This document shows positions 33,403-42,404 of a DNA stretch of 64,000 nt, in pieces. The notes beneath the pieces were generated by a model, which worked only from the letters and a program-made list of their open reading frames with translations, was not told the origin of the DNA and ran no database searches. The stretch is from positions 496,001 to 560,000 of the forward strand of contig CBDCJB010000001.1 in assembly GCA_965217605.1 (NCBI GenBank). Reading direction: 5' to 3'. Every line of letters starts with the position of its first letter. Within the stretch, counting starts at the first letter, position 1. The stretch is from JAYYZW01 sp965217605 (lineage in GTDB: Bacteria > Pseudomonadota > Gammaproteobacteria > Ga0077536). The position numbers and the translations under genes are program-made.

Positions 33403-35450
33403 CAGTTTTCGTCTGGTTCGTAACTCAAATTGGGCGCCAGCCAACTTTCTACTTCGGCTTTACTCATGCCCTTGCGCTCGGCGTAATCCACGACCTGATC
33501 GCGGCCGATCTTACCGACGCCGAAGTAGCGGGATCCCGGATGCGAAAAATACCAGCCACAAACAGAAGCACCCGGATCCATCGCATAGTTCTCCGTCAAG
33601 CGGATTCCGATGCGCGACTCGACGTCGAGGAGGTCCCACAACAGGCGCTTCTCCGTGTGATCGGGGCAAGCCGGGTAGCCCGGCGCGGGCCGGATCCCAC
33701 GATAGCGCTCGGCGATCATATCGTCGTTACCCAGCGTTTCATCACGCGCATATCCCCAGTATTCCCTGCGTACACGCTCATGCAGGTGTTCAGCGAAGGC
33801 TTCCGCCAATCGATCGGCGAGCGCCTTGGCCATGATGGCGGCGTAGTCGTCGTGCTCGGCTTCGAACCCCGCAACCAGATCGTCCAGGCCAACGCCGGCG
33901 GTGACGGCAAATGCGCCCATGTAATCAGACACCGTAGTCGATTCCGGCGCCAGAAAATCGGCGAGGGCGAAGTTGGGTTGTCCCGTGGGTTTGGGCTTCT
34001 GTTGGCGCAAACTGTGCACCACGGCCAAGCGCGCATTTCGCGCTTCGTCCGTATAGAGCGCAATGTCCTCGCTGTTGATCGCGTTCACGGGGAACACGCC
34101 GAATATACCGCAGGCGCGCAAACGCCGATTCGCAATCAAATCGTCCAGCATGGCTTTGGCTTCGCGGTGGAGCTGGCGCGCCTGCTCGCCGACGACCGGG
34201 TCGTTCAGGATCCGCGGGTATTTGCCGGCCAGCTCCCAGGTGACGAAAAACGGCGTCCAATCGATATAGGGTGCGATATCAGCGAGCGGATAGTCATCGA
34301 ATACGTGTATTCCCGGCATCGCGGGAACCTGCGCCTCGTATTCGTTCCAATCGGTCGCGAGTTGGTTCGCGCGCGCCGTGCTCAAACCGAGCAACTTGAT
34401 GCTCGATTGGCGATCCGCATGGCGTTGCCTGACCGTGGCGTACTCGTCGGCGATGTTGGCGACGAAGCCCGACTTGAGGTCACGACTGGTCAGCTTGGTG
34501 ACGACGCCCACGGCGCGCGATGCGTCCTTCACGTGCACGGTGGCTCCGCTGTAGGCGGGTTCGATCCTGACTGCGGTGTGGGTACGCGAAGTCGTCGCGC
34601 CGCCGATCAGCAAGGGCAGAGCCATGCCGCGCTTTTCCATCTCTTTGGAGACCAGCACCATCTCCTCGAGCGACGGCGTGATCAATCCGCTCAAGCCGAC
34701 AATCTCCGCTTGCTCGCGTTCGGCGGTATCGAGAATATCGTTCATCGGCACCATCACGCCCAGGTCGATGACATCGAAATTATTACATTGCAGCACAACA
34801 CCGACTATGTTTTTGCCGATATCGTGAACGTCGCCTTTGACGGTGGCGAGGATGATTTTCGCCGCCGCGCGCGTTTCACCGCTCGCTTGCTTATGCGCCT
34901 CGATGAAGGGGATGAGGTGCGCGACTGCCTTTTTCATGACCCGCGCGCTTTTAACCACCTGCGGCAGAAACATCTTGCCGGATCCGAACAGATCGCCGAC
35001 GACGCTCATACCATCCATCAAAGGACCCTCGATGACCTGCAGCGGGTGCTCGAAATTCAGGCGCGCCTCCTCGGTGTCGTCAACGATATGGTCTGCGATG
35101 CCGCGGACCAGTGCGTAACTCAGACGCTCTTCCACCGGCGCCTCTCGCCAGGCTTGTATTTGAGCCGTGTCCTGCCCGGGGTCATCATCTTTGACGCCGC
35201 GCGCCAGATCGATCAGTCGATCGGTGGCGCCCGGATCCCGGTTGAACAAAACGTCTTCGACGTTCGCGAGCAATTCAGCGTCGATCTCCTGATAGATGCC
35301 GAGTTGCCCCGCGTTCACGATCGCCATGTCCAGGCCGGCCTTGATGCCGTGATAAAGAAACGCGGAATGCATCGCTTCGCGGACCGGATTGTTGCCGCGA
35401 AATGAAAAAGAGACGTTACTCAACCCACCGCTGACCAGTGCGTGTGGCAA
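33402..35450 (-). CDS. metH: methionine synthase, C-terminal part (metH broken by frameshift)
   Basis: This 682-codon frame carries the end of the folate domain (SNVSFSFRGNNPVREAMHSA), the cobalamin cap and binding domain with KGDVHDIGKN (the Asp-x-His-x2-Gly cobalt ligand motif), and the SAM reactivation domain (RPAPGYPACPDH). It continues the 556-residue frame at 35420-37090, but one base is missing near 35450-35452, between GGACCGC and TTGCCACAC. Together the two frames match full-length MetH (about 1230 residues). A TTG at 35450 has AAGGA four bases upstream, so some separate translation is conceivable, but the break falls inside the folate domain. Sequencing error or a true lesion are both possible. 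Confidence 0.85.
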   Translation of the reverse strand: MPHALVSGGLSNVSFSFRGNNPVREAMHSAFLYHGIKAGLDMAIVNAGQLGIYQEIDAELLANVEDVLFNRDPGATDRLIDLARGVKDDDPGQDTAQIQAWREAPVEERLSYALVRGIADHIVDDTEEARLNFEHPLQVIEGPLMDGMSVVGDLFGSGKMFLPQVVKSARVMKKAVAHLIPFIEAHKQASGETRAAAKIILATVKGDVHDIGKNIVGVVLQCNNFDVIDLGVMVPMNDILDTAEREQAEIVGLSGLITPSLEEMVLVSKEMEKRGMALPLLIGGATTSRTHTAVRIEPAYSGATVHVKDASRAVGVVTKLTSRDLKSGFVANIADEYATVRQRHADRQSSIKLLGLSTARANQLATDWNEYEAQVPAMPGIHVFDDYPLADIAPYIDWTPFFVTWELAGKYPRILNDPVVGEQARQLHREAKAMLDDLIANRRLRACGIFGVFPVNAINSEDIALYTDEARNARLAVVHSLRQQKPKPTGQPNFALADFLAPESTTVSDYMGAFAVTAGVGLDDLVAGFEAEHDDYAAIMAKALADRLAEAFAEHLHERVRREYWGYARDETLGNDDMIAERYRGIRPAPGYPACPDHTEKRLLWDLLDVESRIGIRLTENYAMDPGASVCGWYFSHPGSRYFGVGKIGRDQVVDYAERKGMSKAEVESWLAPNLSYEPDEN

Positions 35451-37090
35451 GCGGTCCTTATCAATTGAGTCGCGTCGAAAAAGGATCGGGCATAGTCGTT
35501 ATGTTCCGCAATTCCCGTAGCGACGGTCAGTACGTTGGGGTCGAAAATAATGTCTTCGGGCGGAAATCCGCAGCGCTCGCTCAAGATGCGGTAAGAGCGC
35601 TCACAAATCTCGAATTTGCGTGCGGTCGTATCGGCCTGGCCGTTTTCGTCGAACGCCATTACCACGACCGCCGCACCGTAGCGGCGGATCAGGCGCGCCT
35701 GCCGGATGAACGGTTCTTCACCCGACTTGAGACTGATCGAATTGACCACGCCCTTGCCCTGAATACACTTGAGGCCCGCTTCAATGACCTCCCACCTCGA
35801 CGAGTCGATCATCACCGGTACGCGGCTGATATCGGGATCACATGCGGCAATGCTCAAAAATCGACGCATGAGCGCGCTCGAGTCCAACATGCCTTCGTCC
35901 ATGTTGACATCGATTAATTGCGCGCCGTTCTCGACTTGCTGGCGGGCGACTTCGATCGCGGCTTCGAGGTCGCCGTCCTTAATGAGGCGCGCGAACTTGG
36001 GCGATCCGGTGACATTGGTACGCTCACCAACGTTAATGAACCCCTTGTCCGGCGTGAGATTGAGCGGTTCGAGCCCGCTCAATTGGCAGTAAACTCGTAC
36101 GGGCGTGATCGATCTAGGCGCTACATCGGCTACGCGGTCGGCAATTGCGCGGATGTGCTCGGGCGTCGTGCCGCAACACCCGCCCACGATGTTCACCAAG
36201 CCGCGCGAGGCAAACGCGCCGATGACGCCCGCCATGTAATCCGGTGATTCGTCATACTCACCGAATTCATTCGGCAAGCCCGCATTGGGATGGACGCTCA
36301 CACGGGTGTCGGCAACGCGCGACAATTCTTCGATGTAGGGGCGCAGGTCCTCCGCGCCCAACGCACAGTTCAGCCCCACCGCCAAGGGTTCCGCGTGGCG
36401 TATGGAATTCCAGAAGGCTTCGGTGGTTTGCCCAGTGAGGGTGCGCCCGCTGCGATCGGTAATCGTGCCCGATACGATCAGTGGTAGCGCGACGCCGCGC
36501 GTCTCGAGGCATTCCTTGACCGCAAAGATCGCGGCTTTGGCGTTGAGCGTATCGAAAATGGTTTCGATCAAAATGAGATCGACACCGCCATCGAGCAAGC
36601 CCTGCGTGGCATCGACGTAGGCCTGCCTGAGCGTGTCGAAATCGATGTTGCGAAATCCCGGGTCATTGACGTCCGGCGAGACCGACGCGGTGCGGTTGGT
36701 CGGACCCAGCACGCCTGCCACGAACTTCGGGGCGGCCGCGGATCGGCATTGATCGACCGCTTCGCGCGCTACCTGTGCGGCCGCCGCGTTGAGTTCGCGT
36801 GCGATGTCACCGAGACCGTAATCCGCTAGTGAGACCGCGGTCGAATTGAAGGTATTGGTCTCGATGATGTCGGCGCCGGCATTCAGGAACGACAGGTGGA
36901 TGTCCTTGATCAGTTCGGGTTGGGTGAGACTGAGCAGATCGTTATTGCCTTTGACTTCTCGATCGTGGCCGGCGAATCGCGCGCCGCGAAAATCAGCTTC
37001 TTCGAGCGCGTGTTGTTGGATCATGGTGCCCATCGCGCCGTCGAGGACGGCGATCTTGCGCTCGAGCAATGCGGGTAGGTCGGCGTACAT
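35420..37090 (-). CDS. metH: methionine synthase, N-terminal part (metH broken by frameshift)
   Basis: A 556-residue frame holding the zinc homocysteine-binding barrel (DGAMGTMIQQHALEE at the start; zinc cysteines in GLNCALGAEDL and VGGCCGTTPEH) and most of the methyltetrahydrofolate domain (NVTGSPKFARLI, then VNMDEGMLDS). The enzyme moves a methyl group from methyltetrahydrofolate through cobalamin to homocysteine. The frame ends in non-homologous residues (CHTHWSAVG) after ATQLIRT, where the family continues LPHAL-SGG. That continuation is found in the next frame from 35450. The adenosyltransferase gene at 39447 agrees with cobalamin use. Confidence 0.88.
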   Translation of the reverse strand: MYADLPALLERKIAVLDGAMGTMIQQHALEEADFRGARFAGHDREVKGNNDLLSLTQPELIKDIHLSFLNAGADIIETNTFNSTAVSLADYGLGDIARELNAAAAQVAREAVDQCRSAAAPKFVAGVLGPTNRTASVSPDVNDPGFRNIDFDTLRQAYVDATQGLLDGGVDLILIETIFDTLNAKAAIFAVKECLETRGVALPLIVSGTITDRSGRTLTGQTTEAFWNSIRHAEPLAVGLNCALGAEDLRPYIEELSRVADTRVSVHPNAGLPNEFGEYDESPDYMAGVIGAFASRGLVNIVGGCCGTTPEHIRAIADRVADVAPRSITPVRVYCQLSGLEPLNLTPDKGFINVGERTNVTGSPKFARLIKDGDLEAAIEVARQQVENGAQLIDVNMDEGMLDSSALMRRFLSIAACDPDISRVPVMIDSSRWEVIEAGLKCIQGKGVVNSISLKSGEEPFIRQARLIRRYGAAVVVMAFDENGQADTTARKFEICERSYRILSERCGFPPEDIIFDPNVLTVATGIAEHNDYARSFFDATQLIRTACHTHWSAVG

Positions 37091-37144
37091 GGGTAATTCA
37101 GGCCTGGCGGGGCAACCGGCTATCTTGGACCGCTTGCTACGCGC

Positions 37145-38251
37145 CTACGTTTCGGCGCGCAGGAGTTGCTGGCGGGGCGCTGGGCGCAGGCGGATCTTGC
37201 GGCGATGCCACATCAACAACCCCAGCAGGATCAACACGAAGACCAAATGTATCGGCCACAGGCCCACCGCGACCGGCAGGATCTCTTTTTTCATCAAGGC
37301 GCGGCCAACGCCCAGAAGATTCGTGTAGGCGAAATAACCGGACATGGCCGTGATCAAACCGAGGTACCAGTGTCCCCGGGGATTGCCTAAGCCGATCAGC
37401 AGTGCGAGCGCGGGCCCGAGGAACGTGCAGATCGGTAGCGCAAGCCGCCACTGCAACTCGGTTAGATAAGGTGAACCTTTGAGACGCAACAATTCACTGG
37501 TCAGGAGAAACCCGATATGGGCGCCGAACTGCGTCGGTTCGCGATTTTCTATGCGCAGTGCGTAGCGGGAAAAGTCCGTGATCACGTAATCGAGTTGGCC
37601 CGGGACGCCGGCATAGGAGCTGCCATTCTCAAACACGGCAAAGCGATCGCCCGTTTCAGCATGTGATTCCACCAGGGCACGCTCCGATCGCAGCGAGCCC
37701 GTATCGTCACCGCTAACGCTCCGCACGAAGGCGTTTTCCAAATAGCGCTCGTCCGCGGAAATCGATTCGGCGTAAAACACGCGTTTGCCGCCGCTGAGTT
37801 CCTTGAAACGGCCCGCGCGCACCCCGGCGATGGTCGCTTCGCTTTCAGTCAACTCCTCGAGCTCCTGCAACGTGAGCTCTACGCGAGGTCCGACAACCAG
37901 GGTGATCGACCCCACGAGGAGAGCCGCGACGCCGGCCAGGGTCAGGGCCGGTATCAGCAGTTGTTGATGGGCAATGCCGGCCGCGCGCATCGCGATCCAT
38001 TCGGACCCCTGTTGCAGGCGGGTTATTGCGGCATACGTGCCGAGGAACAACCCGATTGGCACGATGTCCTTGAGCGACACTAACATTTTGAGCATGACGA
38101 TACGGATAATGTGCTGTGGTGCGACTTTGCCTTCGGCCGCCTCGCCGAGATAGGCGGCGAAACGCGTACTGATGTAAAGGATAAACAAACCAGCGACAAT
38201 AACGGCGCTGATCTTGAACGCCTCACGGATGAAATAGCGCCTCAATATCAT
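37145..38251 (-). CDS. LptF/LptG-type lipopolysaccharide export permease
   Basis: A 368-residue inner-membrane protein of the YjgP/YjgQ family. Three N-terminal helices (residues 12-30, about 52-75 and 98-122) precede a periplasmic jellyroll (about 130-260), and three more helices lie at the C-terminus (around 275-345). LptF and LptG form the membrane part of the LptB2FG transporter that extracts LPS. Only one of the pair is present here, and it lacks the usual neighbours, so LptF versus LptG is not decided. The basic tail WHRRKIRLRPAP ends in the cytoplasm. It lies 54 bases upstream of metH. Confidence 0.82.
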   Translation of the reverse strand: MILRRYFIREAFKISAVIVAGLFILYISTRFAAYLGEAAEGKVAPQHIIRIVMLKMLVSLKDIVPIGLFLGTYAAITRLQQGSEWIAMRAAGIAHQQLLIPALTLAGVAALLVGSITLVVGPRVELTLQELEELTESEATIAGVRAGRFKELSGGKRVFYAESISADERYLENAFVRSVSGDDTGSLRSERALVESHAETGDRFAVFENGSSYAGVPGQLDYVITDFSRYALRIENREPTQFGAHIGFLLTSELLRLKGSPYLTELQWRLALPICTFLGPALALLIGLGNPRGHWYLGLITAMSGYFAYTNLLGVGRALMKKEILPVAVGLWPIHLVFVLILLGLLMWHRRKIRLRPAPRQQLLRAET

Positions 38252-38279
38252 CTTGATATCATCGAGATTCGAATCGGAA

Positions 38280-38555
38280 TCACGCCGATTCGAGGCGCCC
38301 TTCCTTAAACAATAGATGCAAATTGCGTAGGTAAATGACGCTGTTCATGAGGTGCCCGAGAATGAAAACCGGGTCCTTGCGGTAAAGGGCATAGGAGAGC
38401 AAGGTCAAACTACCCGCGATACTCAAATACCAAAATGCGCGCGGGATCACGCTGCGCTGCATGCGTTCACTGGTGATCCATTGAACCAACCATCGGCAAG
38501 AGAACAAAAATTGGCCGAGAAGTCCGACCGCTATCCATACCTGTTCAGCTGTCAT
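38280..38555 (-). CDS. lipid-A-disaccharide synthase N-terminal domain-like membrane protein
   Basis: A 91-residue protein with three membrane helices. GQFLFSCRWLVQWITSE near residue 14, IPRAFWYLSIAGSLTLL near 37, and the end HLMNSVIYLRNLHL are the marks of the free-standing LAB-N domain family. In many bacteria it is encoded beside a family 2 glycosyltransferase, as here; the two genes overlap by 11 bases. It is thought to take part in lipid-linked sugar handling. Function is inferred from family and neighbour. Confidence 0.85.
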   Translation of the reverse strand: MTAEQVWIAVGLLGQFLFSCRWLVQWITSERMQRSVIPRAFWYLSIAGSLTLLSYALYRKDPVFILGHLMNSVIYLRNLHLLFKEGRLESA

Positions 38556-39315
38556 GGATTCGTTTCCTGTCAGTTAACGGGCGGCGCCTGAGCCATAACA
38601 CGCCGATTAAATCGACGATACCTACACCCAGCCGGTTCCACACGCCGTAGCTCGATTGTCCAGTCACGCGCGGCCGATGCGATACGTCTACCGAGACGGT
38701 TTCGCCGCTGTTGCGACGAATCAGCGCCGGCAAAAAGCGGTGCATGTGATCGAAGCGGGGCAGGGCCAGGAACGACGCGCGGCGGAACACTTTGAGCCCG
38801 CAACCGGTATCGGGCGTGGCGTCGCCGAGGAGGCGGGAGCGCACACCGTTGGCCACGGTTGAGGACAGGCGGCGCATCAGGCTGTCACGCCGCGGTTGTC
38901 GATTGCCGCACACGAGATCCGGGGCAGCCGACGCTTCGGGGTCTTCGATCAATGCCAATAAAGCCGGTATATCGCTCGGATCGTTCTGCCCATCGCCATC
39001 CAGCGTAATCACCCATTCACCTTCGGCCGCGTCGACGCCCGAGCAGATCGCTGCGCTTTGTCCCCGGTTCGCCTCGTGCTCGATGATGCGAAGCCGCTGC
39101 CCTAATGCCGTACCCGCCTTCGATAGTTGGTCCCCGGTGCCATCCGTACTGCCATCGTTTACGGCGACGATCTCGTAGTCTAATCCCGTTTGCATGGCCT
39201 GCTCGATCTCGTGGAGCAGGGCGACGACGTTGTCCTCTTCGTTGTAGAACGGCACGACGACCGAGTAGGGTGGCAGATGAGAGCGCTGCATAAACGGCAG
39301 GAAGGACGCGGACAC
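38545..39315 (-). CDS. family 2 glycosyltransferase (DPM1-like)
   Basis: A 256-residue GT-A glycosyltransferase. YSVVVPFYNEEDNV starts the fold, NDGSTDGT near residue 57 binds the nucleotide sugar, and TLDGDGQNDP near 103 holds the Asp-x-Asp metal site. PDTGCGLKVFRR is typical of the dolichol/undecaprenyl-phosphate mannosyl- or glucosyltransferase group. There is no C-terminal membrane pair, and the LAB-N-like protein downstream may supply the membrane link. The start is GTG 39315 with GGGG about nine bases upstream, or ATG 39291. Confidence 0.85.
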   Translation of the reverse strand: MSASFLPFMQRSHLPPYSVVVPFYNEEDNVVALLHEIEQAMQTGLDYEIVAVNDGSTDGTGDQLSKAGTALGQRLRIIEHEANRGQSAAICSGVDAAEGEWVITLDGDGQNDPSDIPALLALIEDPEASAAPDLVCGNRQPRRDSLMRRLSSTVANGVRSRLLGDATPDTGCGLKVFRRASFLALPRFDHMHRFLPALIRRNSGETVSVDVSHRPRVTGQSSYGVWNRLGVGIVDLIGVLWLRRRPLTDRKRIHDS

Positions 39316-39446
39316 TCATGGGACCCCGCGCATTCTATCAGGCATTGATCGTGGGAACACATCGTACGCGCGGACCGTATCGATTTTGACAGCGCGCCAG
39401 TCCGACCTCTAGAGTTGTAACAACGACGCAATATCGGAACACGACG

Positions 39447-39995
39447 ATGGGTCATCGCTTGTCGAAAATATACACACGTACCGGAGACGATGGCACGACC
39501 GGTCTGGGCGATGGCAACCGCATCGCCAAATCCAGCGCGCGTTTGCATGCGCTCGGCGAAATCGATGAACTGAACTGTCACTTAGGCCTGCTCATAAACG
39601 AGGATTTGCCGATCGATCTGGGTGCAGTGCTGCTCGACATTCAGCACGACTTGTTCGATCTAGGCGGTGAGTTGTCGATTCCCGAAAGCGAGTTCGTCAA
39701 CGAGGCGGCCGTAATCAAGATCGAGGCGGCCATCGACCGCTACAACGAAGCGCTGCCACCGCTCAAAGAATTCATCCTGCCCGGCGGCAACCGCGCGGCC
39801 GCGATCTGCCATCTCGCACGCGCCGTGTGCCGCCGCGCCGAACGCAGTCTGCAGGTCCTCGCTGACGATGCCGCACTCAACCCGCAGGCCTTGAAATTCG
39901 TCAACCGATTGTCGGATCTCCTGTTCGTCGCCGCACGCGTCATCGCGCGGGATTCGGGGGCGGGGGAAGTGCTGTGGCAAAGGGATCGCAGTTAG
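39447..39995 (+). CDS. PduO-type cob(I)alamin adenosyltransferase
   Basis: A 182-residue ATP:corrinoid adenosyltransferase of the PduO/MMAB type. The ATP-binding N-terminus is IYTRTGDDGTTGLGDGNR, followed by ARLHALGEIDELN. ILPGGNRAAAICHLARAVCR and RAERS carry the family's conserved arginines, and the tail ends in the usual short extension after GEVLW. It makes adenosylcobalamin. It is divergent from the glycosyltransferase gene. A cobalamin-dependent metH lies 2.4 kb away, but metH needs methylcobalamin, so an adenosylcobalamin enzyme is expected elsewhere in the genome. Confidence 0.92.
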   Translation: MGHRLSKIYTRTGDDGTTGLGDGNRIAKSSARLHALGEIDELNCHLGLLINEDLPIDLGAVLLDIQHDLFDLGGELSIPESEFVNEAAVIKIEAAIDRYNEALPPLKEFILPGGNRAAAICHLARAVCRRAERSLQVLADDAALNPQALKFVNRLSDLLFVAARVIARDSGAGEVLWQRDRS

Positions 39996-40001
39996 AACGG
40001 C

Positions 40002-40016
40002 GCAGCGTAATCCGGG
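40002..40016. repeat. REP-like repeat fragment
   Basis: GCAGCGTAATCCGGG matches an inner arm of the palindrome at 7008-7089 (GGGGCGTAATCCGGG). It is short and sits in the 30-bp gap between convergent genes, so it may be a decayed copy. Confidence 0.35.
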
Positions 40017-40025
40017 GATGTCCGG

Positions 40026-40670
40026 TTAACGCTCCCGCAACTCCAACACCGCACCCTCACGGTTCATATCGAGGCGATTCAAGAACGACTGCCCCAACAA
40101 GGTCTCCCCGGGGTAATCGCCGTCGATGACCGTTCCTTTGACCCGCGTGAGACGCAACGCGCGAACCTTAACTTCATCGAGCCTGATGCCGTAGGCGACC
40201 GCCGTCCCCGACGCCGTTCGAACCATGCCTTTTTCGCCGTCGACGGTATAGGCGATCCCGAGTCGACGCGCCGTGTGTTTGTTCATGACCACCGACGTCG
40301 CGCCCGTGTCGACGAGAAAACGCACGGGGTTCCCGTTGATCTGTCCATCGACGAAATAATGGCCGCCGTCGCCCGGTATGAGGCGCACGACCTTCGGCGC
40401 CGCGCCGGCGGGAAACGCACCGCTGATCTTGCCATCCAGGATCAATTCGAGTTCGCGTTCACCGACGCGGATGATGGCGCGTTCCGAGTCGGCCTTCACC
40501 AAGGTCACGCCTTCGGGTGAAGTCGCACCTTGCTTTAGAACACGTTGGGTTCCGTCGATGCTGAGCACCGCTTTGCCCTTGAACAAGGCGAGCGCCGAAA
40601 CCCTGGGTTCAGCCTGGACCGCGGCAGCGATGAGGACGAGGGCGCAGGTGGCGAGGAGGCGGCGGGGCAT
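40026..40670 (-). CDS. exported retropepsin-like aspartic protease (clan AA)
   Basis: A 214-residue protein with a signal peptide (residues 1-20, cleavage after AVQA). The catalytic motif FLVDTGATSVVMN near residue 120 and the downstream GETLLGQSFLNRL (the 'LG-x-x-F-L' flap-side signature) define the TIGR02281 family of single-domain bacterial aspartic proteases. It would dimerise in the periplasm to form an active site. The N-terminal 90 residues are a beta-rich extension. It is divergent from thrH. Substrates are unknown. Confidence 0.82.
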   Translation of the reverse strand: MPRRLLATCALVLIAAAVQAEPRVSALALFKGKAVLSIDGTQRVLKQGATSPEGVTLVKADSERAIIRVGERELELILDGKISGAFPAGAAPKVVRLIPGDGGHYFVDGQINGNPVRFLVDTGATSVVMNKHTARRLGIAYTVDGEKGMVRTASGTAVAYGIRLDEVKVRALRLTRVKGTVIDGDYPGETLLGQSFLNRLDMNREGAVLELRER

Positions 40671-40760
40671 TTTCAGGATCTCAATGGGTCGGCTTGTTCC
40701 GCTCTGTTAGACTCGCGCGCTCAATCGAACAGAGCTTCCGCATTTAGAGGACTCAATCGC

Positions 40761-41375
40761 ATGAAAGTTGCCTGCATCGATTTCGAAGGTGTCCTGGTGC
40801 CCGAGATCTGGGTCAATCTCGCTGAACAAAGCGGCGTTCAAGAGCTCAAGCTGACCACCCGCGACATGTCGGACTACGACGAATTGATGGCGCATCGCGT
40901 ACGCATCATGTCTGAGCGCGGGCTCCAGTTCAACGATATACGCATAGCGGCCGCGGCACTCGATCCCTTACCGGGCGCCATCGAGTTTCTGGCGTGGCTG
41001 CGGCGCCATTACCTGATCGCTATCGTCTCCGACACCTTTCACGAGATCGCCCAACCCTTAACCGCGAAACTCGGCGACCCGATGATCTTGTGTCATCGTC
41101 TGGAGATCGCCGACGACGACACGATCACCGGCTATCACATGCGCCAGGATGATCCTAAACGCTGCGCAGTGGCGGCGTTTCAATCGCTCAAATACGAAGT
41201 CGTCGCCACCGGTGACTCATACAATGACATCAGCATGCTCGAGCAGGCCGAACACGGCATGTTGTTCCGACCGTCCGACAAGGTGCGCGCGGATTATCCG
41301 GAGTTCCCGGTCGCACGCGATTACCCGCAACTTCAGGCGATGTTCGCCGATGCCATCGATCATGGAAGCGATTGA
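40761..41375 (+). CDS. thrH: phosphoserine phosphatase / homoserine phosphotransferase ThrH
   Basis: A 204-residue HAD-superfamily enzyme. CIDFEGVLVPEIW carries the nucleophile (D-x-E variant typical of ThrH), IVSDTFHEIAQP is motif II, DDPKRCAV holds the lysine, and VATGDSYNDISML is the acidic motif IV. ThrH dephosphorylates phosphoserine and can transfer the phosphate to homoserine, linking serine and threonine synthesis. The ATG at 40761 fits the family start. Its end overlaps the convergent gluQ by 16 bases. Confidence 0.92.
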   Translation: MKVACIDFEGVLVPEIWVNLAEQSGVQELKLTTRDMSDYDELMAHRVRIMSERGLQFNDIRIAAAALDPLPGAIEFLAWLRRHYLIAIVSDTFHEIAQPLTAKLGDPMILCHRLEIADDDTITGYHMRQDDPKRCAVAAFQSLKYEVVATGDSYNDISMLEQAEHGMLFRPSDKVRADYPEFPVARDYPQLQAMFADAIDHGSD

Positions 41376-42241
41376 GGATAGGCATACGTCCTAGCGCGCG
41401 GATCCAAGGCCGACAAATCCCAGCGTGGCAGCGCCCAGGCGAGCAACGCGGCCGGCGCGAGCTGTTGCGCTTCGTCCGGCGTCTCGAGTCCCAGGAACCG
41501 CAGCGCATGAAATAACGCGGCTCGCGCGTCAGCAGGCAATACCGGCGCGGCTGAGGTTTGTTTGCTCAATTTCTCGCCGCCGACACCGAGCACGACCGGC
41601 ACGTGCGCGTAGCGCGGCCGCGGCAGACCGAGTGCGGTCTGTACATGGATCTGGCGCGGCGTCGAATCGAGTAGATCTGCGCCGCGTACGATCGTGTTCA
41701 CGCCTTGCCAGGCGTCGTCGACGACCGCAGCGAGATGATAGGCGTAATAACCGTCCGCCCGGCGTACGACGAAGTCACCGCATTGCGACTCGAGAGACTG
41801 GGTGAACGGACCTTGCACCGTATCGTTCACGGTGATCGCCTGGGCGGAAACCCGCACCCGGATCGTGCGCGCGCTTGCGCCCGGCGGCAGCCCAGCGCGG
41901 CAGGTACCGGGATAGGGCCGGTCACCGATTTGACGGCGCGTACACGCGCACGGAAACGTCAGGGCTTCACCCGCCAGCGTCTCCAATGCGGCGTCGTAGG
42001 CATCGCTGCGCGTGCTCTGAAAGAGCACCTCGCCGTCCCAGCCCAATCCGAGCGCCTCGAGCGTCTCGAGGATCAGGGCAGCCGCGCCCGCTTCCTCGCG
42101 CGGTGGATCCAGATCGTCGATACGCACCAACCAGCGTCCATTACGCGAGCGGGCATCCAGGTAGCTGGCGACCGCGGCGACCACCGAGCCGAAGTGTAAC
42201 GGACCGGTCGGCGACGGCGCGAAACGCCCAGTGACGGCCAA
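41360..42241 (-). CDS. gluQ: glutamyl-Q tRNA(Asp) synthetase
   Basis: A 293-residue truncated glutamyl-tRNA synthetase paralog that adds glutamate to queuosine in tRNA-Asp. GRFAPSPTGPLHFGSVVAA holds the HIGH-like motif (HFGS). FPCACTRRQIG with a later PGTCR forms the zinc site, and GEKLSKQT is the KMSKS motif. No anticodon domain is present, as expected. The start appears to be TTG 42241. A hairpin element inserted only four bases upstream, so its ribosome site may now lie in the element (CAGGG). queF, two genes upstream, belongs to the same queuosine pathway. Confidence 0.93.
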   Translation of the reverse strand: MAVTGRFAPSPTGPLHFGSVVAAVASYLDARSRNGRWLVRIDDLDPPREEAGAAALILETLEALGLGWDGEVLFQSTRSDAYDAALETLAGEALTFPCACTRRQIGDRPYPGTCRAGLPPGASARTIRVRVSAQAITVNDTVQGPFTQSLESQCGDFVVRRADGYYAYHLAAVVDDAWQGVNTIVRGADLLDSTPRQIHVQTALGLPRPRYAHVPVVLGVGGEKLSKQTSAAPVLPADARAALFHALRFLGLETPDEAQQLAPAALLAWALPRWDLSALDPRARTYAYPQSLP

Positions 42242-42245
42242 GCTA

Positions 42246-42404
42246 GTGCCCTGTCCCGCAAATAACTTCCATATTTGGCTTGTCTCTTTCGCCCCTGGCG
42301 GTGTTGCTCCTCTTTGTGTAGAGCCCGCTCATAAGCATCGTCGCGCCTTGCCAGTGACGAAAAATCCGCCGCCAACTACGAAAGCTATTTGCCAGACAGG
42401 GCAC
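42246..42404. mobile_element. 159-bp TA-flanked hairpin element, copy B
   Basis: A 159-bp element starting GTGCCCTGTCCC and ending with its imperfect inverse (CAGACAGGGCAC), flanked by TA at 42244-42245 and 42405-42406. The central core and the TTGTGTAGAGCCCGCT segment match copy A in the same orientation. It separates cysZ from gluQ. The TA on the right is the first two bases of the cysZ stop codon as read on the minus strand. Confidence 0.75.

Noticed and set aside
33363..35405. A 680-codon open frame antisense to metH
   Set aside because: Codon bias of the sense gene keeps the opposite frame open; the sense frame has the cobalamin motif and conserved domains, the antisense one has none.
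35420..35450. Programmed ribosomal frameshifting in metH
   Set aside because: There is no slippery heptamer or stimulatory structure at the junction, and MetH is not known to use frameshifting; a lesion or sequencing error is simpler.
37091..37144. A cobalamin or SAH riboswitch before metH
   Set aside because: Only 54 bases separate metH from lptF, too short for either riboswitch, and no conserved element is visible.
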